Origin: Streptomyces sp. NBC_01451
Lineage (GTDB): Bacteria; Actinomycetota; Actinomycetes; Streptomycetales; Streptomycetaceae
DNA: 64,000 nucleotides
Direction of reading: 5' to 3'
Assembly: GCF_036227485.1 (NCBI RefSeq)
Contig: NZ_CP109479.1
Coordinates: 3,472,001-3,536,000, forward strand
The notes below the pieces were generated by a model that did no database searches, was not told where the DNA came from, and worked only from the letters and a program-made list of their open reading frames with translations. The position numbers were made by a program, and so were the translations under genes. Below, one piece after another: positions 54,734-61,496 of this stretch (positions are counted from its first letter, which is position 1; each line of letters opens with the position of its first letter).

Positions 54734-56092
54734 ATGACTCAGCAGGGGGTGCGCTGGACAGCGGATCAGGTGCTGGCACTGGCGCCTGACGTCTCGTCAC
54801 GCAAAGCGGGAAGCAAACTCGGTGCGGCCGGGCCGTGGTCGGAGGCCGGCAGTTCCGACGAGGGGACGGTGTGGGGACTGTGCAAGGGCAGTGGCAGCAA
54901 GCCGTATCAGACGGTCGTCGACATCGCGGACGCCACCGGGCCCGCGTACAAGTGCAGTTGTCCCAGCCGGAAGTTCCCGTGCAAGCACGCGCTCGGGCTG
55001 CTGCTGCTCTGGGCGGGCGGGGACGGCGCGGTGCCGCGAGGGGAGGCGCCGGGCTGGGCGGAGGAGTGGCTGGCGGGGCGGCGGAAGCGGGCGGAGGAGA
55101 AACGGACGGCGGGCGCGGCCGGTTCCCCGTCCGGTTCCGGTGATCCGGAGGCCGCTCGACGCAGGGCGGAGCGCCGGGCCGAGCGGATCACGGCGGGGGC
55201 GACGGAGCTGGAGCAGCGCCTCGCCGACCTGCTGCGCGGCGGCCTGGCCACGGCGGAGCAGGCGGGGTACGGGCTGTGGGAGGAGACGGCGGCCCGCATG
55301 GTCGACGCCCAGGCCCCCGGACTGGCGGCGCGGGTAAGGGAGTTGGGGGCGATCCCGGCGTCCGGCCCGGGCTGGCCGGTGCGGCTGCTGGAGGAGTGCG
55401 CGCTGCTGCATCTCCTCGACCGGGGCTGGCTGCGCCGGGACGAGCTGCCGGACGGTCTGGCGGCGACGGTCCGGTCGCGGATCGGCCTGCCCGGCTCGGC
55501 GGACGGCCCGCCGGTGCGCGACCAGTGGCTGGTCCTCGCCCAGTACGAGACGGCGGACGCCCGCCTGACGACCCGCAGGATCTGGCTGCACGGCGCGGAG
55601 TCGGGCCGTACCGCCCTGCTCCTCTCGTACGGGGCGGCCGGCCGGGCCCCCGAACTGGCACTGCCGGTCGGCCTGGCGTTCGAGGCGGAGGTGTCCGCGT
55701 ATCCCGGCGCCGGGCAGTTGCGGGCGGCCCTGGGAGAGCGGTTCGCACCACCCGCGCCGACGGGGACACGGCCGCCGGGGACGACGACCACGCGCGCGGC
55801 GGAGCTCTACGGTGACGCCCTCCGGGACGATCCCTGGCTGGACTCCTTCCCCGTGACGCTGGACCGGGTGATACCCGTCCCGGACGGCGGCTCCTGGCAA
55901 CTGGCGGATGCCGACTCCGACTTGGCGCTGCCCCTGGCCCCCTCCGCCGTCGCTCACCCCGGCCTGTGGCGCCTCGTCGCGCTCTCGGGCGGGGCTCCCG
56001 TGACGGTCTTCGGCGAGTGCGGCCACCGCGGTTTCACTCCTCTGACGGCCTGGCCGGAGGAGGCGGCGGGACAGGCGGTCCCGCTGTGCTGA
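54734..56092 (+). CDS. SWIM zinc-finger protein
   Basis: 452 aa from ATG 54734. The SWIM motif CSCPSRKFPCKHALGL (CxCx6CxH) lies at about 75-90, binding zinc and probably DNA or protein. An Arg/Glu-rich helix (about 110-165) and a long C-terminal region without named domain follow, ending PLC. SWIM proteins occur with recombination and with MoxR/VWA modules. 64 nt before the DUF5691 gene; probably one transcript, driven by the damage-type promoter. Confidence 0.88.
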   Translation: MTQQGVRWTADQVLALAPDVSSRKAGSKLGAAGPWSEAGSSDEGTVWGLCKGSGSKPYQTVVDIADATGPAYKCSCPSRKFPCKHALGLLLLWAGGDGAVPRGEAPGWAEEWLAGRRKRAEEKRTAGAAGSPSGSGDPEAARRRAERRAERITAGATELEQRLADLLRGGLATAEQAGYGLWEETAARMVDAQAPGLAARVRELGAIPASGPGWPVRLLEECALLHLLDRGWLRRDELPDGLAATVRSRIGLPGSADGPPVRDQWLVLAQYETADARLTTRRIWLHGAESGRTALLLSYGAAGRAPELALPVGLAFEAEVSAYPGAGQLRAALGERFAPPAPTGTRPPGTTTTRAAELYGDALRDDPWLDSFPVTLDRVIPVPDGGSWQLADADSDLALPLAPSAVAHPGLWRLVALSGGAPVTVFGECGHRGFTPLTAWPEEAAGQAVPLC

Positions 56093-56156
56093 GGCGACCC
56101 GGCACAACACGACTCACGGCTCCCCGACTCCACCGCTCCCGACGAAGGGGAATCTC

Positions 56157-57857
56157 ATGAACGGCAGCAGGGCCTCCACCCCCGTGGACTCGCCTTCCGT
56201 GATCTCGCCCTCGGCGGACGCCTGGGAGGAGCTGGTCACCGCGGCGCTCCTCGGCACGGAGCGGCGTACGCCCCCGGGCTGCCCGCCGGGCAGGCAGGCG
56301 CCGGTCGCGCTGCTCGACGCGGCGGCCGTGGAGACCGTACGGCGGCGTGCGGGGCTGCGACCGGCCAGGGCGGCGACGCGGCCGGAGCCCGCAGCGGCGG
56401 ACCCACGACCGCCGCTGCCGCCCGCGGCGGCCCGCCGGCTGTCGCTGCTGCTGGCCGACCGGCCCGGCACCCCGGGCGGCAGCGGTCGCCGGGGCACGGC
56501 GCCGGACCTGATGGAGCTGCTGCCCCAGTGGCTCGCGGCGGCGAACACGCACGGTTTCGCGGCGCCTCCACAGGCGCTGCCCGCACTGCTCGACGCGGCC
56601 AGGGGGCGTACGGATCTGCGTCCGGCGGCGCTCGCGTTCGCGGGCCCGCGCGCGCTGTGGCTCGCCCGGCTGAACCCGGACTGGCGGTTCGCCCTGCGCT
56701 CGACGCCGGGAGGGGGCGCGTCCCTGCCGGGCGTCGAGGAGGCGGAACAGATCCAGCGGCTCTGGCAGGAGGGCCTGTTCGCCGAACGCGTCTCCCTCCT
56801 CGCGGCGATACGCGCGCGGGAGCCCGCCGCCGCCCGGGAGCTGCTGGAGACGACCTGGGCGACAGAGCGGGCCGAGGACCGGCTGATGTTCCTCGACTCG
56901 CTCCGCACGGGACTGCGCGCCGAGGACGAGCCGTTCCTGGAGCGGGCGTTGGCCGACCGCAGCCGCAACGTCCGGGCGACAGCTGCGGAGTTGCTGTCCG
57001 CGCTGCCCGATTCGGCACTCGCCGCACGGATGGCGGTCCGCGCGGGAGCGTGCGTGGCCCTCGACCACACGAGCAGCGCGGACGACGCAAGCGTTACGGG
57101 CGGTACGAGGGGCGGGACGGCGCTGGTCGTCGAGGCACCGCACGAGTGCGACGCGGGCATGGAGCGCGACGGCGTCGTGGCCAAGGCCCCGGCGGGGCGT
57201 GGTGAACGGTCCTGGTGGCTCGGCCAGTTGGTGGAGGCAGCGCCGCTCGGATCGTGGTCGGGGCGGCTCGGCGGACGTACGCCCGAGGAGATCGTGGCGC
57301 TGCCGGTGGCCGACGACTGGCAGGGCGAGCTGCACGCCGCGTGGTGCCGGGCTGCGGTGCGGCAGCGGAACGCCGACTGGTCGAGGGCGCTCCTCGGCGC
57401 GCCCTCGACACCCGGAGCCGGCGGCCCCGGGGCGGTGTCCCTGGCGGAGCGGGCGAAGCTGCTCGCCACGCTGGCCTCCGCCGAACGGGCCGACTGGGTG
57501 GCGGGGTTCATCGCGACGCACGGACTGTCCGAGGCCTTCCAGCTGCTCGGGGTGTGCGCGGTGCCGTGGGCGCCACCGCTCGGGCGGGCAGTGGTCGACG
57601 CACTCAACATCGCTCGGGACGCCGGGAGTTACCCATGGAGCTTCAGCGGGGTGATGGGGCTCGCGGAACGCTGCCTCGACCCCTCCGAGGCCGGCCGCCT
57701 CGACGGCCTGCTGGCGATACCCGACGAGGGGAAGGACGCCTCACCGGGCGCGGGCAGCTACTGGGCGGAGGCCTTCCAGCGCCTCGTAGGCACGTTGCGT
57801 CTGCGCGCGACGATGGAGGAGGAACTGACAGCGGGCGGGCGGGTGGGAGAAGCCTGA
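56157..57857 (+). CDS. DUF5691 protein
   Basis: 566 aa; AAGGGGA precedes ATG 56157. It starts with a motif typical of the family, WEELVTAALLGTERRTPP (about 23-40), then an Arg/Ala-rich stretch and HEAT-like helical segments (RSRNVRATAAELLSALPDSA near 270 reads as a HEAT repeat). No catalytic signature. I identify it as DUF5691 from its constant association with SWIM, MoxR, VWA and DUF5682 genes; the role may be scaffold or adaptor. Its stop is 55 nt from the convergent icmB-like gene. Confidence 0.75.
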   Translation: MNGSRASTPVDSPSVISPSADAWEELVTAALLGTERRTPPGCPPGRQAPVALLDAAAVETVRRRAGLRPARAATRPEPAAADPRPPLPPAAARRLSLLLADRPGTPGGSGRRGTAPDLMELLPQWLAAANTHGFAAPPQALPALLDAARGRTDLRPAALAFAGPRALWLARLNPDWRFALRSTPGGGASLPGVEEAEQIQRLWQEGLFAERVSLLAAIRAREPAAARELLETTWATERAEDRLMFLDSLRTGLRAEDEPFLERALADRSRNVRATAAELLSALPDSALAARMAVRAGACVALDHTSSADDASVTGGTRGGTALVVEAPHECDAGMERDGVVAKAPAGRGERSWWLGQLVEAAPLGSWSGRLGGRTPEEIVALPVADDWQGELHAAWCRAAVRQRNADWSRALLGAPSTPGAGGPGAVSLAERAKLLATLASAERADWVAGFIATHGLSEAFQLLGVCAVPWAPPLGRAVVDALNIARDAGSYPWSFSGVMGLAERCLDPSEAGRLDGLLAIPDEGKDASPGAGSYWAEAFQRLVGTLRLRATMEEELTAGGRVGEA

Positions 57858-57912
57858 GCCGCCACCGGGACCCACCCGCACCCCGAGGCCCCACGCCCGC
57901 AGCCCGCACGCC

Positions 57913-58275
57913 CTACGCCCCCGCCGACTCCCGTACGTGCGCCCGCACCCACTCCACGGCAGAACCCGTGGTCGCCCCGGGGACGGTCTCCTCGCCGAAC
58001 ACCTTGATGTCCGCCGCGTCCTGCTCCCGCAGGAGGTCGCCCACAGCCGCGAAGAGCGTGCTGTGGGCGCCGGAGGGGACGGAGAGCCAGATCGCGTCGG
58101 CGTCCTCCTGGATCGCGGTGCCGACGATCTGCTCGGGGGTCTGGTGAAGTCCGGTGTAGATGACCTCCATACCGGCGTCACGCAACGCCCGCGCCATCAC
58201 CTCGGCTTCGCGGTCGTGACCGTCCGGCCCCGGCTTCGCCACCACCACACGGATCGGACCGGCCGCGACACCCAT
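57913..58275 (-). CDS. icmB: IcmB-like cobalamin-binding small mutase subunit, apparently degenerate
   Basis: 120 aa from ATG 58275, GGAGG 6 nt upstream. It is clearly a B12-binding domain of the isobutyryl-/methylmalonyl-CoA mutase type (VVVAKPGPDGHDREAEVMAR, EVIYTGLHQTPEQIV). Three differences from functional relatives are visible: the DxHxxG cobalamin motif reads DGHDRE; the usual GLSxLSGAH segment reads WLSVPSGAH; and about 18 residues around the GGxIP loop are absent between KVFG and VPGATT. The frame is intact. Either it no longer binds B12 normally, or it has a new role. The start codon and position beside pcrA match the usual Streptomyces icmB. Confidence 0.7.
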   Translation of the reverse strand: MGVAAGPIRVVVAKPGPDGHDREAEVMARALRDAGMEVIYTGLHQTPEQIVGTAIQEDADAIWLSVPSGAHSTLFAAVGDLLREQDAADIKVFGEETVPGATTGSAVEWVRAHVRESAGA

Positions 58276-58678
58276 CTTTGCCTCCATGAAGTGAACGAAC
58301 GTTATGTCAAGCATCCCGCAACCGGCAGTTTCGCGACGGATTCCGAGGGGGAAATCACACGGTGGGACACGTTCGCCGCGCACCGGTGGGACCGGCGCAA
58401 GGGGAGCCGCATCGAGGTCGTCGCACCACCGCGTCGCGAGCCGCGCGCCGTGGGGGTGCGGTGCGTCGGAGATGGCACGAAGGGCAGTAAGGGCACGACA
58501 GCGGGGAGCTTCGTCGCCGTCCGGCAAGGAGCTTCACCGCCCCTTGGCGTCACGCACGCCGCACGCCTCACTCGTGCACCACCACCGCCGACGCCACCAC
58601 CGGCCGCCCTCGTCGCGACCCCCCACGAGGGCACACGAGGGACAGAGAAGTCCACCGTGTGCCGACAGGAGGTCGGCC
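58276..58678. other. Intergenic region between icmB-like and lipase genes
   Basis: 403 nt of divergent spacer. TTGACA appears on the minus strand about 30 nt before the icmB-like start but without a convincing -10. Open frames on both strands lack proper codon bias. No RNA gene recognised. Confidence 0.45.
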
Positions 58679-59608
58679 ATGAAGGTCATCCGGGCAGCAC
58701 TGCCCCTGCTTCCGTTCTGTCAGCGCGTCCTGCCGAGCAGGCTGACGGGGCTCTCCGTCGCACTGCTGAAGGCGACCGCCCTGGAGATCGCGATCCTGGC
58801 GGGACATCTGCTCCTCTATCCGTCGGGCATCGTCCAGGAACGCCGCCCCACGCCCTGTGGCCCCTCCCCCCTCTGTGACCCCTCCGACCCCTCGGCGCTC
58901 CCGGGAGCCCTCAACACCGCCGCCGCCCCCACCCACCTGCCGACGCAGCCGAAGCCCCCGGTCGTCCTCCTCCACGGCTTCATCGACAACCGCTCCGTCT
59001 TCGTCCTGCTGCGCCGATCCCTCGCCCAGCACGGCCGGCAGCAGATCGAGTCGCTCAACTACTCCCCGCTGACCTGCGACATCCGTACCGCGGCCGAGCT
59101 GCTCGGCCGGCACGTAGAGGAGATATGCGAGCGCACGGGCCACCCACGGGTGGACATCGTCGGGCACAGCCTGGGCGGCCTGATCGCGCGCTACTACGTG
59201 CAGCGCCTCGGCGGTGACCTCCGCGTCCGTACGCTCGTCACCCTCGGCACCCCGCACTCCGGCACCCGCGTCGTCCCGCTGGCCGACGCGCACCCGATCG
59301 TCCGCCAGATGCGCCCCGGCTCGGCAGTGATCGAGGAACTGCGCCTGCCCGCGCCGGACTGCCGTACGCGCTTCGTCAGCTTCTGGAGCGATCTGGACCA
59401 CCTGATGGACCCGCCGGAGACGGCCCGTGTCGACCACCCGGACCTGCTGGCGGAGAACGTGCAGGTCAGCGGCGTCGGCCACCTCGCCCTCCCCGTACAC
59501 CCCGCCGTCGCGACCGGGATACGGCAGGCACTGGACGAGAGCGACCACTCCCTCACCGCCGTGTCGCAGACGGACAAGGCCCGAGCCGGCGGACTGACCG
59601 TGGCGTGA
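58679..59608 (+). CDS. Membrane-anchored alpha/beta-hydrolase (lipase/acyltransferase family)
   Basis: 309 aa from ATG 58679, AGGAGG upstream. N-terminal hydrophobic segment (about 22-48) likely anchors or exports it. Catalytic domain: VVLLHGFIDN near 95 (oxyanion), GHSLGG near 163 with nucleophile Ser, TLGTPHSGTRV near 190, Asp in FWSDLDHLM near 240 and His in VSGVGHLALP near 264. The pattern is that of extracellular triacylglycerol lipases of Streptomyces. A Cys-rich insert (PTPCGPSPLCDPSD) follows the anchor. Confidence 0.88.
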   Translation: MKVIRAALPLLPFCQRVLPSRLTGLSVALLKATALEIAILAGHLLLYPSGIVQERRPTPCGPSPLCDPSDPSALPGALNTAAAPTHLPTQPKPPVVLLHGFIDNRSVFVLLRRSLAQHGRQQIESLNYSPLTCDIRTAAELLGRHVEEICERTGHPRVDIVGHSLGGLIARYYVQRLGGDLRVRTLVTLGTPHSGTRVVPLADAHPIVRQMRPGSAVIEELRLPAPDCRTRFVSFWSDLDHLMDPPETARVDHPDLLAENVQVSGVGHLALPVHPAVATGIRQALDESDHSLTAVSQTDKARAGGLTVA

Positions 59609-59761
59609 ACCCGGCCCCGAGCGCCGCCCGCGGGCGGGCCAGGGCCGCCGAACAGCCCCCAAGATTCGAACAATCTTCGAACGCCAGGCCAAACCCGTGC
59701 CCGCAGTCCCCCGAAACACGGCCGAATGCCCGTTTCCCTCAGGCACGAAACCTGCGGAAGA

Positions 59762-59791
59762 TTGTCGCGCCCGCGTACCGCCGGGTACAGT
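59762..59791 (+). promoter_or_regulatory. Possible promoter for the M23 peptidase gene
   Basis: TTGTCG (59762-59767), 18-nt spacer, TACAGT (59786-59791), followed after about 48 nt by GTG 59840. An upstream dyad AAGATT...AATCTT sits at about 59662-59678. I looked for a c-di-AMP (ydaO) riboswitch, often found before wall hydrolases, and could not recognise one. Confidence 0.4.
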
Positions 59792-59839
59792 CGCCGCACT
59801 GCTCTGCCAGCCCCTGTTGTCGAGGCGAAAGAGAAGTTG

Positions 59840-61387
59840 GTGAACGAACGTCACCCGTCGGGGACCATGACCCCCCCGGCTCCGGCTTCCGATGCCGCGA
59901 CGGCCCATTACGCGTCGTACGGCACGCAGGAAGTCCCTTTCGGTGACTTCACCACGCACGACCCCACCTTCGCCAACGGTTTCGACACGGGCATGGGCAC
60001 GGGTAACGGCACCGGAAATTTCGAAACCGACCCGCTCTTCGGCGACATGCCGGGCGAGGACACCACCGGTTCCTACGACAACTCCCAGTGGTCCACCGGC
60101 AGTCACCAGACCCTGAACTACGACCCGTACGCGGCCCAGCACCACGCCGCCTACGACACCGGGGCTTACGACACCACCGCCTGGGCGCCGGGATACCAGC
60201 AGCTCGCCGGGATCCCCGCGCAGACGCCGCCTCCGGGCGGTGACAACAGCGGCCAGTGGGATGCGAACGCCTGGCTCCAGCCCGAGCAGGCCGGCCCGGC
60301 CAACCAGACCCAGCAGTGGGAATGGGGCACGCAGGCCTTCGACACGGGCGTGTACGACGCCACCCAGTGGAACTCGGACAGCGGCCCGGACAGCACGCCC
60401 GCCCCGTCCACCGAGTACGAGCACACGCACGAGCACGAGTACGACCAGCAGGCGACCGCACTGTTCGAGCAGATCACGGACGCTGCGGAGTACGACCAGC
60501 ACGCCCTCGCCCACGACGAGTCGGACCCCTTCACCGACGGCGAGCTGCCCGCCGAGGCCCCGCTGCTCGACGGCCAGGAAGAGGTCGCCCCGGGCGCGAT
60601 GCCCGGACCCGGGCGCGCGGCTTCCCGTACGGCGGCGCGCAACGCGGGCCGGTCCCGGCGCCGTACCCCGGCCAAACGTTCCGCCCTGCTGACCATCGCT
60701 GTTCCGTCCGCCTGTGTGATGGGGGTCGCGGGGATCGCCGCCGCCTCCGTGGGCGGGATGAACGGGGACAGCGAGCAGAACACGACGACGTCGGCGGCGG
60801 ACGGTGTCGCCGTGAAGCCGTCCACCGCGAACAACAAGCTGGACTCCCAGCTGGAAAGCCTCTCCGCGGGCGCCGACGACTTCGCCGACCGGGCCAGCCG
60901 GACGCAGGAACGTATCGACCTCAAGGCCCAGCAGGTCGCGGAGAAGAAGGCTGCGGCGGCGGAAGCCGCCCGCAAGGAGCGACTGCGCCCGAAGTACGCC
61001 CTTCCGGTCGAACAGCGCGGCCTCAGCGCCTACTTCGGCCAGGCCGGCATCAACTGGATGTCCGTACACACCGGGATCGACTTCCCCGTCTCGTACGGCA
61101 CGACGGTGATGGCCGCGACCGACGGCACCGTCCGGACGCAGTGGAACAGTGCCTACGGCAACATGATGATCGTGACGGACAAGGACGGCACGGAGACGTG
61201 GTACTGCCACCTCTCCACCTACCAGGTCCCGTCCGGTACGACGGTCAAGGCCGGCGACCCCATCGCGTACTCCGGGAACTCCGGGAACTCGACCGGCCCG
61301 CACCTGCACTTCGAGGTACGGCCCGCCGGCGGCTCGGCGATCGACCCGCTCCCGTGGCTGCGCAGCCACGGCCTCGACCCGACGTAA
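59840..61387 (+). CDS. M23-family metallopeptidase (peptidoglycan endopeptidase)
   Basis: 515 aa from GTG 59840. A long cytoplasmic Tyr/Gln/Asp-rich region (1-260), basic patch SRRRTPAKR, transmembrane segment (about 280-300), coiled coil (about 345-385: ASRTQERIDLKAQQVAEKKA) and a C-terminal LytM domain. The zinc ligands HxxxD (VHTGIDFPV, near 412) and HLH (GPHLHFEV, near 487) are intact, so it should be an active LytM-type endopeptidase at the wall. The very long disordered N-terminus is a notable feature of some Streptomyces members. Confidence 0.9.
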   Translation: MNERHPSGTMTPPAPASDAATAHYASYGTQEVPFGDFTTHDPTFANGFDTGMGTGNGTGNFETDPLFGDMPGEDTTGSYDNSQWSTGSHQTLNYDPYAAQHHAAYDTGAYDTTAWAPGYQQLAGIPAQTPPPGGDNSGQWDANAWLQPEQAGPANQTQQWEWGTQAFDTGVYDATQWNSDSGPDSTPAPSTEYEHTHEHEYDQQATALFEQITDAAEYDQHALAHDESDPFTDGELPAEAPLLDGQEEVAPGAMPGPGRAASRTAARNAGRSRRRTPAKRSALLTIAVPSACVMGVAGIAAASVGGMNGDSEQNTTTSAADGVAVKPSTANNKLDSQLESLSAGADDFADRASRTQERIDLKAQQVAEKKAAAAEAARKERLRPKYALPVEQRGLSAYFGQAGINWMSVHTGIDFPVSYGTTVMAATDGTVRTQWNSAYGNMMIVTDKDGTETWYCHLSTYQVPSGTTVKAGDPIAYSGNSGNSTGPHLHFEVRPAGGSAIDPLPWLRSHGLDPT

Positions 61388-61397
61388 TCGGCCGCAG

Positions 61398-61433
61398 CGC
61401 CCCCGATGCCCCGATAGGGGCACTAAGGGGGCG
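61398..61433. terminator. Nested hairpin terminator with adjoining Streptomyces repeat
   Basis: Inner TGCCCC-GATA-GGGGCA (61407-61422), outer CGCCCCC (61398-61404) with GGGGGCG (61427-61433). Immediately after is GTGGGGAACTGCGCGACAAG (about 61433-61452), a phrase I recognise as repeated in Streptomyces intergenic regions. It separates the convergent M23 peptidase and pcrA. Confidence 0.8.
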
Positions 61434-61496
61434 TGGGGAACTGCGCGACAAGCCACAGCGAACCCGCAGGTTCCGCACCGAGCATCCAGCGGAGCG

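Noticed and set aside
59609..59839. Possible c-di-AMP (ydaO) riboswitch before the M23 peptidase gene
   Set aside because: Such switches occur before Streptomyces wall hydrolases, but I could not find the conserved core here; only a simple dyad and promoter-like elements.
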